Below are positions 51,001 to 60,465 of a DNA stretch of 64,000 nucleotides, in pieces. Position numbers and translations under genes: made by a program. The stretch is from assembly GCF_014529705.1 (NCBI RefSeq), contig NZ_JAANIH010000001.1, forward strand, positions 62,001 through 126,000, read 5' to 3'. The stretch is from Bradyrhizobium campsiandrae (GTDB lineage: Bacteria > Pseudomonadota > Alphaproteobacteria > Rhizobiales > Xanthobacteraceae). The notes beneath the pieces were generated by a model. The model saw nothing but the letters and a program-made list of their open reading frames with translations, had not been told where the DNA came from and searched no databases. Within the stretch, counting starts at the first letter, position 1; every line of letters begins with the position of its first letter.

Positions 51001-53781
51001 GTGCACGCAGAGAACGACCGAAGCACATTCCTTTCGACGTTACCGGCCAAGCAGAGCGACCGCACTGCAGCATTGGCGATTGTCGGAATCTCCGCAATCC
51101 TGTTCGCTCTGGCCGTCCCCTTCGCGGGAACCCCGCTGCCCCAGGTGCCGGCCTTTGTGGCCAGCTACCAATCGGCGCTCGCCGTCAGCGACATCATCAC
51201 CGCGGTTCTGCTGCTGTCGCAATTCTCCGTCCTGCGCAGCCGGGCGCTGTTGCTGCTGTCGACCGGATATTTGTTCACGGCGGCGGCAGCGTTGACCCAC
51301 GCCCTCACCTTCCCGGGACTGTTTGCTCCAACCGGGCTGCTCGGCGCCGGCTCACAGACCACCGTCTGGCTCTACATGATCTGGCACGGCGGGTTCCCGT
51401 TGTTCGTGCTGGCCTACGGATGGCTGAAGGACGGTAACGGCGGCAACAAGATCGCGGCGCCGACCGGACGCTCGATCATGTTCGTCGTCCTCGGCGTAAT
51501 CGCCGCAATGATCATCATTGCCTGGATCGTCACCGCGCAGCACGATCTGCTGCCGGTTCTGCTGAGGGACCGTCGCTACACCGCCACCATGATCGGCGTG
51601 GTGTCGTTCGTCTGGTCTCTGAGTTTCGCGGCCTTGGTCACGCTGTGGCTCCGCAAGCCGCACACGGTGATCGACATCTGGTTGATGGTCACGATGTGCG
51701 CCTGGCTGTTCGACATCGCTCTGTCGGCCATCGTCAATGTCGCCCGCTATGATCTCGGCTTCTACGTCGGCCGGCTCTATGGCCTATGCGCCGCGAGCTT
51801 CGTGCTCGCCGTACTCCTGATCGAGAACGTCCGCCTCCAGGCGAGCACGATGGGCCTGGTCGGCCGCTTACGCGAACAATCGGCGTCCGACCGCGACTAT
51901 TACGGCAAGCGTCTTGCGCTCTACGGCGCGGTGGTCGAGTCCTCCAACGATGCCATCATCACCGAGTCGCTCGACGGCGTCATCACGGGCTGGAACAAGG
52001 CTGCTGAGCGCCTGTTCGGCTATTCGGCCGCTGAAGCCATCGGCCAGTCGATCTATCTCGTGGTCCCGGAGGACCGGAAGGCCGAAGCCAGGGGTCTTCT
52101 CAACCGTATCAGCGGCAACGAGTCGATCGCCCAGCACGAAACCGTCCGCATCCGCAAGGACGGCCGTGCAATCGACGTCGTCCTGAACGTCTCGCCGCTG
52201 CGATCGGACAACGGCCAGATCATCGGCGCATCCAAGATCGCCCATGACATCACCGACGAAAAGCAGGCGCGGGAGAAGCTGCGCCGCGAGATCGAGGAGC
52301 GCCAGCGCATCTTCGAGACCTCGCAGGACCTGATCCTGGTCACCGACGGTTACGGCAATTTCATCCAGGTCAGTCCGAGCGTCAAGGACATCCTCGGCTT
52401 CAACCCGGAGGACATGGTCGGGCACAGCGCGACCGAGTTCATCCATCCTGACGACCTCGAGAAGACCCGAGGCGAGATGCGCGCGGCACGGCGCGGCGCA
52501 ATCAAGCGCAGCTTCGAGGCGCGCTACTATCACTATGACGGCCACGAGGTCTCGCTGAACTGGATGGGCACATGGTCGGAGCCGGTGAAGCGGCATTTCT
52601 TCATCGGCCGCGATCTCACCGACAAGCAGGCCGCGGAGGCCCAGCTGCGGCAGGTCCAGAAGATGGATTCCATCGGCCAGCTGACCGGCGGCGTCGCCCA
52701 CGATTTCAACAACGTGCTCACCGTCATCACCGGCACGATCGGCATCCTGGCGGACGCGGTCGCCGACCGGCCCGAGCTTGCCGCCATCACCAAGCTGATC
52801 GACGACGCCGCCGAACGCGGCGCGCAGCTGACCAAGCATCTGCTCGCCTTTGCCCGCAAGCAGCCGCTTCAGCCGCGCGAGATCGACGTCAATGCGCTGA
52901 CGCTCGAGGCCGCCAAACTGCTGCACCCGACGCTCGGCGAGCAGATCACCATCATGCCGCAGCTCACCGAGGATGCCTGGCCTGCTCTGGTCGATCCGGG
53001 CCAGCTCTCCACCGCGATCCTCAATCTCGCCCTGAACGCGCGCGACGCCATGCCCGACGGCGGCACGCTCGTGCTGGAGACCCGCAACATCTTCCTCGAC
53101 GACGGCTATGCCAGCATGAATCCCGATGTCGTCGCCGGCAATTACGTGATGATCGCGGTCAGCGACACCGGCTCGGGCATTCCGGCAGCCCTGCTGGAGC
53201 GGGTGTTCGACCCCTTCTTCACCACCAAGGAGGTCGGCAAGGGCACGGGCCTCGGCCTCAGCATGGTGTTCGGCTTCGTCAAGCAGTCCGGCGGCCACAT
53301 CAAGATCTACAGCGAGGAAGGCCACGGCACGAGCGTGAAGATCTACCTGCCGCGATCCACCGGCGTGCAGGAAACCGAATACGAGGCGCTCCAGAACGCC
53401 CCCCTCGCCGGCGGCAACGAGAAGATCCTGATCGTCGAGGACGACGCGCTGGTGCGGCAGTATGTGGTGACCCAGGTCAAGAGCCTCGGCTATGCCGCGC
53501 TCGAAGCCGCCAATGCGGCCGAAGCCCTCGTCATCATCGATGCCGACAAGGACATCGACCTGCTCTTCACCGACATCATCATGCCGGGCAACATGAATGG
53601 CCGCCAGCTCGCCGACGAGGCGGCGCGGCGGCGACCGGATCTGAAGACGCTGTTCACCTCCGGCTACACGGAAAACGCCATCGTCCATCATGGCCGGCTC
53701 GATTCCGGCGTGCTGTTGCTGGCCAAGCCCTACCGCAAGTCGGAGCTAGCCAAGATGCTGAGGACGGCGCTGGCGAGTTGA
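51001..53781 (+). CDS. MASE4-PAS-PAS hybrid histidine kinase
   Basis: A 926-residue protein if GTG 51001 is the start (GAGAGG five bases upstream); ATG 50965 or 50977 is possible. A MASE4 membrane sensor with about seven segments (FPGLFAPTGLLGAGSQTTVW and WHGGFPLFVL) is followed by PAS domains (about 310-425 and 430-550), a HisKA domain with H567 in GGVAHDFNNVL, an ATPase domain with GKGTGLGLSMVFG, and a C-terminal receiver with D858 in LLFTDIIMPG. It is an intramolecular relay, and the divergent receiver protein may be a second target. The ligand is unknown. Confidence 0.93.
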   Translation: MHAENDRSTFLSTLPAKQSDRTAALAIVGISAILFALAVPFAGTPLPQVPAFVASYQSALAVSDIITAVLLLSQFSVLRSRALLLLSTGYLFTAAAALTHALTFPGLFAPTGLLGAGSQTTVWLYMIWHGGFPLFVLAYGWLKDGNGGNKIAAPTGRSIMFVVLGVIAAMIIIAWIVTAQHDLLPVLLRDRRYTATMIGVVSFVWSLSFAALVTLWLRKPHTVIDIWLMVTMCAWLFDIALSAIVNVARYDLGFYVGRLYGLCAASFVLAVLLIENVRLQASTMGLVGRLREQSASDRDYYGKRLALYGAVVESSNDAIITESLDGVITGWNKAAERLFGYSAAEAIGQSIYLVVPEDRKAEARGLLNRISGNESIAQHETVRIRKDGRAIDVVLNVSPLRSDNGQIIGASKIAHDITDEKQAREKLRREIEERQRIFETSQDLILVTDGYGNFIQVSPSVKDILGFNPEDMVGHSATEFIHPDDLEKTRGEMRAARRGAIKRSFEARYYHYDGHEVSLNWMGTWSEPVKRHFFIGRDLTDKQAAEAQLRQVQKMDSIGQLTGGVAHDFNNVLTVITGTIGILADAVADRPELAAITKLIDDAAERGAQLTKHLLAFARKQPLQPREIDVNALTLEAAKLLHPTLGEQITIMPQLTEDAWPALVDPGQLSTAILNLALNARDAMPDGGTLVLETRNIFLDDGYASMNPDVVAGNYVMIAVSDTGSGIPAALLERVFDPFFTTKEVGKGTGLGLSMVFGFVKQSGGHIKIYSEEGHGTSVKIYLPRSTGVQETEYEALQNAPLAGGNEKILIVEDDALVRQYVVTQVKSLGYAALEAANAAEALVIIDADKDIDLLFTDIIMPGNMNGRQLADEAARRRPDLKTLFTSGYTENAIVHHGRLDSGVLLLAKPYRKSELAKMLRTALAS

Positions 53782-53835
53782 GCCGGCCGCTTACGTGCGC
53801 TATCGCTGAGCCAAGCAGCGTACGGAGTATCGCCC

Positions 53836-54831
53836 TTGAAAAACCTCCTCACCGATATTGCCGGCGTCCGCGTCGGTCATGCCCACGATGCGAAGCTTGC
53901 CTCGGGCGCGACCGCGATCGTGTTCGACCAGCCGGCGGTGGCCGCGATCGACGTCCGCGGCGGCGGCCCCGGCACGCGCGAGGACGCGTTGCTCGATCCC
54001 GCGAGCACCGTCGAGCGGGTCGACGCAATCGCGCTGTCCGGCGGCTCCGCCTTCGGCATCGAGACCGGCGGCGGCCTCCAGGCCTGGCTCGCCGAGCAGG
54101 GCCGCGGTTTCCGTGTGCGCGAGGCGCTGATCCCGATCGTGCCGGGCGCAATCCTGTTCGATCTGCTCAACGGCGGCGACAAGGCATGGGGCCGCTTCGC
54201 GCCCTATCGCGATCTCGGCTATGCCGCAGCTGCTGCCGCCGGGACGGAGTTTGCGCTCGGCAGCGTCGGCGCTGGCTTTGGTGCCACCACGGCGACGTTC
54301 AAGGGCGGGCTCGGCTCGGCGTCATCAGTCACCGGCAATGGCATCAGCGTCGCGGCGATCATCGCGGTCAACGCGGTCGGCAGCGCCACCGTCGGCGATG
54401 GACCGTGGTTCTGGGCGGCACCGTTCGAGGTCAATAGCGAGTTCGGCGGCCGCGGACTGCCGGACAAATTCACGGACGACATGCTCAAGATGCGCGTCAA
54501 GGGCGGCCCCGCCGCAACCGAGCGCGAAAACACCACGATCGGCGTCGTCGTCACCGATGCAGTGCTGACCAAGCCTCAGGCCAAACGGCTGGCGATGATC
54601 GCGCACACTGGCTTTGCACGGGCGATCTATCCCGTCCATGCGCCGACCGATGGTGACGTACTGTTTGCCGCCGCGACAGGTGCGAAGCCGATCGATCCTG
54701 TGGTCGGCATGACCGAGCTCGGCATGGTCGCCGCCAACGTCGTCGCCCGCGCCATCGCCCGCGGCGTCTACAGCGCCACCGCGCTGCCGTTTCCCGGCGC
54801 GCAGCCCGCATGGAAGGATCGGTTCGGCTAG
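53836..54831 (+). CDS. P1 family peptidase (DmpA/BapA type)
   Basis: A 331-residue Ntn-hydrolase-like enzyme. TTG 53836 is the start, with GGAG eight bases upstream. TDIAGVRVGHAHDAKLASGATAIVF opens the family, and ALSGGSAFGIETGGGLQAWL is a conserved glycine-rich block. REDALLDP and TTIGVVVTDAVLTKPQAKRLAMIAHTGFARAIYP hold the autocleavage-type region, TTIGVVVTDA. Family members cleave N-terminal D- or beta-amino acids. It is a single-gene unit. Confidence 0.9.
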   Translation: MKNLLTDIAGVRVGHAHDAKLASGATAIVFDQPAVAAIDVRGGGPGTREDALLDPASTVERVDAIALSGGSAFGIETGGGLQAWLAEQGRGFRVREALIPIVPGAILFDLLNGGDKAWGRFAPYRDLGYAAAAAAGTEFALGSVGAGFGATTATFKGGLGSASSVTGNGISVAAIIAVNAVGSATVGDGPWFWAAPFEVNSEFGGRGLPDKFTDDMLKMRVKGGPAATERENTTIGVVVTDAVLTKPQAKRLAMIAHTGFARAIYPVHAPTDGDVLFAAATGAKPIDPVVGMTELGMVAANVVARAIARGVYSATALPFPGAQPAWKDRFG

Positions 54832-54846
54832 AAACGAAACGGCGGA

Positions 54847-54862
54847 TCAGACGTTAGTCTGA
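54847..54862. promoter_or_regulatory. Small palindrome before the KTSC gene
   Basis: TCAGAC-GTTA-GTCTGA at 54847-54862 lies between the P1 peptidase stop and the KTSC start. It could be an operator or a weak hairpin without a T-run. Confidence is low. Confidence 0.3.
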
Positions 54863-54883
54863 CAGGCAAAGGTGCACCGTCAT

Positions 54884-55096
54884 ATGCCTTCTTCCGTGAT
54901 CCGCTTTTTTCGCTATGCCCCCGGCAGTCGCGAGCTGAAGGTCAGCTTCGTCAGCGGCCGTCTCTACGTCTACGAGCATGTTCCGCCCGAAGTCGCCACC
55001 GCATTCAGGAATGCACAGTCGAAAGGGGCATTCTTCAACCGCGAAATCCGTGACCATTATGCCTATCGTGACATCACGCACGAACATGCCGGCTAG
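54884..55096 (+). CDS. KTSC domain protein
   Basis: A 70-residue protein from ATG 54884; a GTG at 54872 is the alternative. SSVIRFFRYAPGSRELKVSFVSGRLYVYEHVPPEVATAF covers the KTSC fold: the YxpxxxxLxVxFxxGxxYxYxxVP pattern is complete. KTSC is named for its association with lysyl-tRNA synthetase and is often stand-alone; its function is unknown. Confidence 0.85.
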   Translation: MPSSVIRFFRYAPGSRELKVSFVSGRLYVYEHVPPEVATAFRNAQSKGAFFNREIRDHYAYRDITHEHAG

Positions 55097-55109
55097 CCGC
55101 GGAGGCGGC

Positions 55110-55910
55110 CTACACGCTCATCGACATCGATGAGGCTGCGGAGGCCGCGGCGGTCTGCGCCTGGCGCTGCATCATCTGGCCGAACCAGTCATAGGGCGAA
55201 TTGCCGCCGCCGCTCGCATTTGACGAACTGGCGGCGCCCGGCACGGTCGTCGACATCTTGAAGCCGTCGGCATAGGCGACGGTGGTGGTGGTCGAGCCGT
55301 CTGCATTGGTCGTCGTGGTCGATGTCGATCCGCCGCTCGACGAGGACGAGGAATCCGCGCCGCCGCCGGAGGTATCGCCCGAGCCGCTCGCACCTTGGGC
55401 ATGGCGGCCGTGATGACCGCTCTTCAGCGCCTTCGACATCTCGTCCAGGCTGACGCTGCCGTCGGAATTCGAATCCAGCTTCGAGAACACATCGTCGGCC
55501 TGCGCCAGATTGGTGCCGCCGGCACCGAGTGCGTTCTCGAATTCGGACTTGGTGATCTTGCCGTCGCCGTCCGCATCGATCTGCGAGAACAAATCCTTCA
55601 GCGCAGCGTCCCGGCCCGTCGATGTCGAACTCGAGGAGGTCGAAGTCGTCGCGGCGCCGGCGCTGTCCGATGACTGACTCTGCGCCGCGATCAGCGCGCT
55701 CATCGTCTCCGGCGAGATCTGCGCGCGATTGCCCGCATTGACCGACGAGGCCGCGCCGCCGGACGTGCTGTTGCTGCTGCTGTCGATCGCGAACGGATTG
55801 GTCGCACCCTGCGACGATGCCGTCTTCTGGGTCGACGAGGCCGATTTCGAATTCGTCAGCGACTGGATCGCGTCGAGCGCGCTCGAGACGGCGCCAAGGG
55901 CAAACAACAT
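55110..55910 (-). CDS. EF-hand domain protein, Ser/Gly-rich
   Basis: A 266-residue protein; ATG 55910 has GGAG seven bases upstream. There is no clear signal peptide. Residues 20-100 are Ser/Thr-rich. Two EF-hand loops are D112-E123 (DADGDGKITKSE) and D146-E157 (DSNSDGSVSLDE). A Ser/Gly-rich, Thr-rich linker leads to a C-terminal helix (PYDWFGQMMQRQAQTAA). It should bind calcium; targets and location are unknown. It converges on the KTSC gene with 13 bases between stops. Confidence 0.85.
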   Translation of the reverse strand: MLFALGAVSSALDAIQSLTNSKSASSTQKTASSQGATNPFAIDSSSNSTSGGAASSVNAGNRAQISPETMSALIAAQSQSSDSAGAATTSTSSSSTSTGRDAALKDLFSQIDADGDGKITKSEFENALGAGGTNLAQADDVFSKLDSNSDGSVSLDEMSKALKSGHHGRHAQGASGSGDTSGGGADSSSSSSGGSTSTTTTNADGSTTTTVAYADGFKMSTTVPGAASSSNASGGGNSPYDWFGQMMQRQAQTAAASAASSMSMSV

Positions 55911-56163
55911 TGCACAACTCCAACCAGTGCGGCACGCCGCGGCCGATGTTCCGGAGGACAATCAGCAAGCGACGTGCCAGCGCAAAAAGTTCAATGAAAT
56001 CCGCATCTGCCCTGACCGGCAGGACGGGGAAGCACCGGCAATTCATGCCGGCCGCGGCAGAAATTTCCGCCCACAGGAAGCGCGCCTCCCCTGCATTGCC
56101 CGCCACGGGGGCCCATGTTAGGCGGTGACCCATCCTCGTTCGGCCGCCACGGGAAACAGCACC

Positions 56164-56865
56164 ATGACCCAAGCCTTCGCCCACCGCCCCCTGGCCATCG
56201 CGCCCTCGATCCTGGCCTCGGATTTCTCGAGGCTTGGCGAGGAGGTCCGTGCGGTGGATGCGGCCGGCGCCGACTGGATCCATCTCGACGTGATGGACGG
56301 CCACTTCGTGCCCAACATCTCCTACGGCCCTGACGTCATCAAGGCGATGCGCCCGCACACCAAGAAGACCTTCGACGCGCACCTGATGATCTCGCCCTGC
56401 GATCCCTATCTCGAAGCCTTCGCCAAGGCGGGTTGCGATCACATCACCGTCCATGCCGAGGCGGGTCCCCATTTGCACCGCTCACTGCAGGCGATCCGCG
56501 CGCTCGGCAAGAAGGCTGGCGTCTCGCTCAATCCGGGCACGCCGATCAGCGTACTCGAATACGTGCTCGACCTGGTCGACCTCGTGCTGGTGATGTCGGT
56601 CAATCCGGGCTTCGGCGGCCAGGCCTTCATTGCTTCCGCGATCGGCAAGGTCCGCGACATCAGAGCGATGACGGCGGGTCGGCCTGTTGACATCGAGGTC
56701 GACGGCGGCGTCGGCCCCGAGAATGCGGCCGCGCTCGCTGCTGCCGGCGCCAACGCGTTCGTCGCCGGCACGTCCGTATTCAGGGGCGGCACGCTGGACG
56801 CCTACAAGAACAATATTGCAGCGATCCGCAACGCCGCGCTCGGAGCCCGCGGCGAAGCGATCTGA
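56164..56865 (+). CDS. rpe: Ribulose-phosphate 3-epimerase
   Basis: A 233-residue TIM-barrel enzyme; ATG 56164 (MTQAFAHRP) is chosen over an upstream ATG at 56125. [53 protein letters not shown] and [13 protein letters not shown] are the metal and phosphate loops. It interconverts ribulose 5-phosphate and xylulose 5-phosphate in the pentose phosphate and Calvin pathways. Confidence 0.95.
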   Translation: MTQAFAHRPLAIAPSILASDFSRLGEEVRAVDAAGADWIHLDVMDGHFVPNISYGPDVIKAMRPHTKKTFDAHLMISPCDPYLEAFAKAGCDHITVHAEAGPHLHRSLQAIRALGKKAGVSLNPGTPISVLEYVLDLVDLVLVMSVNPGFGGQAFIASAIGKVRDIRAMTAGRPVDIEVDGGVGPENAAALAAAGANAFVAGTSVFRGGTLDAYKNNIAAIRNAALGARGEAI

Positions 56866-57024
56866 GCGACGCCGGACTCCGCGACCGGCGAAAACCTGCG
56901 GCTTTTACGGAAGTCCCGGCGCGCAATGCCTAAAATTGCAACCACGATCCGTACTCATCCGGGCTTCACTGATTCGCGCAAATCACCGCTACTGGCTGCT
57001 GCCTGCTTTTGACGGGAGCACATC

Positions 57025-57159
57025 ATGACGACGACCCTGATTTGGACTGGCGTGGCGTTGTGGATCGGTTTCACCGCGTTCGTTGTGTTTGGCCCATCGG
57101 CCGAACCGGAGAAGGTTCCTGCACGCTCCGCCCGTATGATCCGCCGAGACCGGGCCTGA
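57025..57159 (+). CDS. Tiny hypothetical membrane protein (44 residues)
   Basis: ATG 57025 is preceded by GGGAG. The protein is one membrane segment (LIWTGVALWIGFTAFVVFG) followed by a basic tail (ARSARMIRRDRA). It is too short to recognise. It is followed 4 bases later by a second tiny frame and then a third, all in the same direction. Confidence 0.5.
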   Translation: MTTTLIWTGVALWIGFTAFVVFGPSAEPEKVPARSARMIRRDRA

Positions 57160-57163
57160 CGCC

Positions 57164-57343
57164 ATGCAGATCGCCCTGATCAAGCGCCAGCCGAAGCGCC
57201 GCTGCCGCATCCCGCGTCGTCCGCATCCGAACCTCGATTTTTTCTTCGGCCGCCTCGAGCGCGCCGACGGCGCGCTCGACGACGATGCCGGTCCCGACAA
57301 TTCAGACCTCGATCATTCGTTCGCATCCCAGCGCTGCCACTGA
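57164..57343 (+). CDS. Tiny hypothetical basic/acidic protein (59 residues)
   Basis: ATG 57164 starts 4 bases after the previous stop. The N-terminus is basic (IKRQPKRRCRIPRRPHP) and the C-terminus acidic (ALDDDAGPDNSDLDH). No domain is recognised and coding status is uncertain. Position in a run of three tiny frames is the main support. Confidence 0.4.
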   Translation: MQIALIKRQPKRRCRIPRRPHPNLDFFFGRLERADGALDDDAGPDNSDLDHSFASQRCH

Positions 57344-57365
57344 GTCTCTTTTTCGGATTGAAACC

Positions 57366-57557
57366 ATGAAACCGCACTGCCCCAACTGTCTCAAGGAAAT
57401 GGCCAAGGCAGCCGCGTCGCGTAACCTCTTTGCCTGCGAACCCTGCCGCGAGATCATCCAGTATTTCGGCGGCCATGCCGACCACAGCGGGCCCAATCCT
57501 CAGTTCACCTGGCCGATCCGCCGCAAGCGCGCGGTCCACACCGCTCACGCCGCCTGA
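57366..57557 (+). CDS. Small protein with two CxxC motifs (63 residues)
   Basis: ATG 57366 (MKPHCPNCLKEMAKAAASRNLF). C5-x2-C8 and C24-x2-C27 (CEPC) form a probable zinc ribbon. The C-terminal part is unremarkable, ending AVHTAHAA. It ends 6 bases before the stop of the convergent kinase gene. Function is unknown; a DNA-, RNA- or protein-binding zinc finger would be speculation. Confidence 0.6.
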   Translation: MKPHCPNCLKEMAKAAASRNLFACEPCREIIQYFGGHADHSGPNPQFTWPIRRKRAVHTAHAA

Positions 57558-57563
57558 TCTTTC

Positions 57564-58997
57564 CTAGCCCCACACCACGCCGGCGTCTGGTTTCGCCGCA
57601 GCCATCCGCGGCGGCCGCACCACGGTGACGGTGCAGGTCGCCTCCGCCGCGACCTTGGCCGAGACGCTGCCAAGCAACGTGCGCCGAAACGAGCTCTGCC
57701 GCGCGCCGATGATGACATGGTCGACCTGGTTGGCCTCGGCGAATTCCAGCAGCGCAGAGGCGGGATCGACGGCCTCCAGCACGTGCACCGACAGCCGGCT
57801 CTCGTCGAGCTTCAAGGGCGTCGCCCAATGCCGGAGCGAGACAAGGCGATCGATATGCTTGTTGGAGCCTTGCTCGTCCAGCGTCTTGTCGATGGCGATG
57901 CGGTTGAGCTTCAAGACATTCACGCAGGCAAGCCGCGCTGACGGCAGCGTGGCGAGGATCCGCTCCGTGGTCACGCACAGCGCTTCATTCAGCTCCGGCT
58001 CGCCCTCCGCCGTATCGAGCGCCACGGCAAGGATCGGGCTCGATGCGATCTGCTCGGCGACATCCGACTGAGCCCGCGGCTGCTTGACGTCCTGATTGAA
58101 GCGGCGCCGCCACGCGACGCTCCAGGGATCACGTTTCATCCGCTCCGAACGCGCGGTCAGCCTGACCTGGTCAGGGTGAGCGAGATCGAAGGCGAGTTGC
58201 GTTGCGGTCGGATAGCGCCGGACCGGCTCGATCTCCAGGCACCGCAACACCACCTCCTGGAGCCAGGGCGGATAGTCGGCGCGCAAGCTTCGCGGCGGAT
58301 GCGGATCGCGCCACAGCCGGCGGCGCATCGCGCGCAGCGTCTCGCCCTCGCCGAAGGGACGCTCGCCGGTCGTGAAGAAATAGAGCAGCACCCCGAGCGA
58401 AAACAGATCGCTGCGCGGATCGTCGCGCACGCCCAAAAGGCGCTCCGGCGCCATATAGGGCGCGGTGCCGTAAGGCAGGCGGAATTCCTCCTGCAACAAA
58501 TCGGGCAGATGGTCGTGGTGCGACAGGCCGTAGTCGATCAGCACGGCATCGCCGCTCTCGCGGAACATGACACTGCTCGGCTTGATGTCGTGATGGATCA
58601 CGTCCTGCCGGTGCAGATCGGCGAGCGCGGCCGCGATCTTCGCAACCAGCAGGCGCGCCTCCTCGTAGGGCAGCGGCAGCTCGGGCAGCCGCTTGTAGAG
58701 CGTGACGCCCGGGATGCGCTCGATCACGGCATAGGCCTGGCGCGCAAAATCGCCGGTGCCGTAGCAGCGCGGCACGTGGGGACCTGCGAGCCGCGGCAGG
58801 ATCATCATCTCCATCTCGAAGGAGACGATCGCCGCGGGGTCTTCGCCTTCCGACGCCCGCGGGACCTTCATCAGCAGCGGCGCCTCGATACCGGGATGGG
58901 TGACAGTCCATAGCGTCGCCATGCCGCCGGCATGGACACATTCGCCGATCGTATAGCCATCGATCTCGGCGCCTGCTTTGACCAGGGATTTCGGCAT
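57564..58997 (-). CDS. Ser/Thr kinase fused to a universal stress protein domain
   Basis: A 477-residue fusion from ATG 58997. The kinase domain (about 12-275) has a glycine loop CVHAGGMATLW, K44, catalytic HHD at 135-137 in VIHHDIKPSSVMF (non-RD), DYG at 155-157 in place of DFG, and GTAPYMAPERLLG. Residues about 330-470 are a UspA domain with the ATP-binding GARQSSFRRTLLGSVSA (GxxG-9x-GS-like). It may phosphorylate targets under ATP or stress control. It is 4 bases downstream of a metallophosphoesterase gene. Confidence 0.9.
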   Translation of the reverse strand: MPKSLVKAGAEIDGYTIGECVHAGGMATLWTVTHPGIEAPLLMKVPRASEGEDPAAIVSFEMEMMILPRLAGPHVPRCYGTGDFARQAYAVIERIPGVTLYKRLPELPLPYEEARLLVAKIAAALADLHRQDVIHHDIKPSSVMFRESGDAVLIDYGLSHHDHLPDLLQEEFRLPYGTAPYMAPERLLGVRDDPRSDLFSLGVLLYFFTTGERPFGEGETLRAMRRRLWRDPHPPRSLRADYPPWLQEVVLRCLEIEPVRRYPTATQLAFDLAHPDQVRLTARSERMKRDPWSVAWRRRFNQDVKQPRAQSDVAEQIASSPILAVALDTAEGEPELNEALCVTTERILATLPSARLACVNVLKLNRIAIDKTLDEQGSNKHIDRLVSLRHWATPLKLDESRLSVHVLEAVDPASALLEFAEANQVDHVIIGARQSSFRRTLLGSVSAKVAAEATCTVTVVRPPRMAAAKPDAGVVWG

Positions 58998-59001
58998 CGA
59001 C

Positions 59002-59742
59002 CTAGCGCCCCTGAGACAGCCGGTCGGCGAGCCAGGGCGGCAGGCCGTTCTCGCGGATCTTGTTCGCCGCGCTCGCGATGTCATAGGGCACGCGGCAATA
59101 GGTGATCTGGCACGAGACCGTGTCGAACAGCACGAAGGATGCCGATGGGTCGCCATCGCGGGGCTGGCCGACCGAGCCGAGCACGGCCAGCCATTGCCGC
59201 CCGCGCAGGAGCTGGACCGGGACGTCGGTCTTGGGCACGAAGCTCGTCATCTTTGCCGTCACCGACATCGAATAGAGCGCGGGCCGATGGACGTGGCCGC
59301 AAAAGGTGACATGGGACGGGGTTGCAATCAGGCTCCTGGCGGCATCGGCGGTCGAACGAACGTAGTGCCAGCGCTTGGGGCTCGAGGCCTCCGCATGCAC
59401 GAACAGACGGTCACCGTCCTCCACAAGCATCGGCAGGTCGGCCAGGAAGCGGCGCTGCGCTGCGTCGAGGCGCCCGCGGGTCCACTCGATGGCAATCTGC
59501 GCGTCGTTGTTCATGCTCTCCGTCGTCGTGTTGACGGCCTCGTCATGGTTGCCCCGCACGGCTACGGCTCCATGGGCGACCAGATCCATCGCGGTATCAA
59601 CGACCCATTCCGGGTCGGCGCCATAGCCGACGAAATCACCGAGCAGAATGAACCGCTCCGCAGCCCTGGCGCGGGCCACCTTCAGGCACGCCTCGAACGC
59701 CTGCCGGTTGCCGTGGATATCCGAGAAGACAGCGAGAAGCAC
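59002..59742 (-). CDS. Metallophosphoesterase (YfcE/MJ0936-like)
   Basis: A 246-residue protein with the full metal-binding set: FSDIHGN, LLGDFVGY, VRGNHDEAV, FVHAEAS and CGHVHRPAL, ending GSVGQPRDGDPSASFVLFD. Its stop is 4 bases upstream of the kinase-USP start, and the two are likely co-transcribed. A role as the phosphatase opposing that kinase is possible, but the family also contains nucleotide and phosphodiester hydrolases. It shares its C-terminal signature with the protein at 8812-9492. Confidence 0.88.
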   Translation of the reverse strand: MLLAVFSDIHGNRQAFEACLKVARARAAERFILLGDFVGYGADPEWVVDTAMDLVAHGAVAVRGNHDEAVNTTTESMNNDAQIAIEWTRGRLDAAQRRFLADLPMLVEDGDRLFVHAEASSPKRWHYVRSTADAARSLIATPSHVTFCGHVHRPALYSMSVTAKMTSFVPKTDVPVQLLRGRQWLAVLGSVGQPRDGDPSASFVLFDTVSCQITYCRVPYDIASAANKIRENGLPPWLADRLSQGR

Positions 59743-59859
59743 GCACCCTCCACCCTCAAATTCTTAATTGGCGCCGATAAAGCCAATTTGAGGGAGGTCA
59801 ACAAGATGCGCCAGCGCAAGGCAGTTGACCAGCGCCGCGCTGCCGCAATGGTGAAGAGC

Positions 59860-60465
59860 CTATTGCTCGTCCTTGGGCGGCATCCGCGGGGGCGGTAGCG
59901 GCGTGAAGACGGCGCCTTGTGCGCCGGCCGGCGGGGCATTGAATTCACCGGTCGAGGAATCGCCGCCGCTGGTCTCGAGGATGGCCTTGGGCGTCACATA
60001 CTCCCGGACCATGTCGATCAGGCTGCCCTCGCCGCCGCCGAAATCCGCCGCGCGGCCGCCCTGCGGATAGCCGGCCGCGATCTCGTTCTCTGCCGCGTGG
60101 GTCTTGTCGGCCAGACTGTCGTTGTAGGGAACGCGGAAGGCGCGTGGAATGCCGCTCGGGCGATGATCCTGGTCGAGTTCCTCGACCCACAGATAGATCG
60201 CGCCGGGATCGCCCTCCAACGAATGCGGCTCGACGATCCGCGCCTTGAGCAGCTTGAAGGTATCAGGCAGCCGGTCGCTGCTGGCCCAGCCGAGTAGCCC
60301 GCGCATTTCCGAGAAGCTGACGACATAGAAGGCGCTGGTCACGATCACCGCAACCGCCTTCAGCGACCAGTGCAGCCGGGCATAGACCAGCACGATTAGC
60401 AGCAGCGCGCCGATCATGGCATAGGCAACCGACAGCGAGAGGATGACCGTCTGCAGACTAGTCAC
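59860..60465 (-). CDS. Hypothetical membrane protein of the channel-kinase cluster
   Basis: A 201-residue protein. Two hydrophobic segments (about 8-30, TVILSLSVAYAMIGALLLIVLVY and 36-52) precede a soluble domain with FRVPYNDSLADKTHAAENEIAAGYP and a Pro-rich end (PLPPPRMPPKDEQ). I recognise no family. It overlaps the gene before it by 8 bases, so it belongs to the ExbB-like operon. Confidence 0.65.
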   Translation of the reverse strand: MTSLQTVILSLSVAYAMIGALLLIVLVYARLHWSLKAVAVIVTSAFYVVSFSEMRGLLGWASSDRLPDTFKLLKARIVEPHSLEGDPGAIYLWVEELDQDHRPSGIPRAFRVPYNDSLADKTHAAENEIAAGYPQGGRAADFGGGEGSLIDMVREYVTPKAILETSGGDSSTGEFNAPPAGAQGAVFTPLPPPRMPPKDEQ

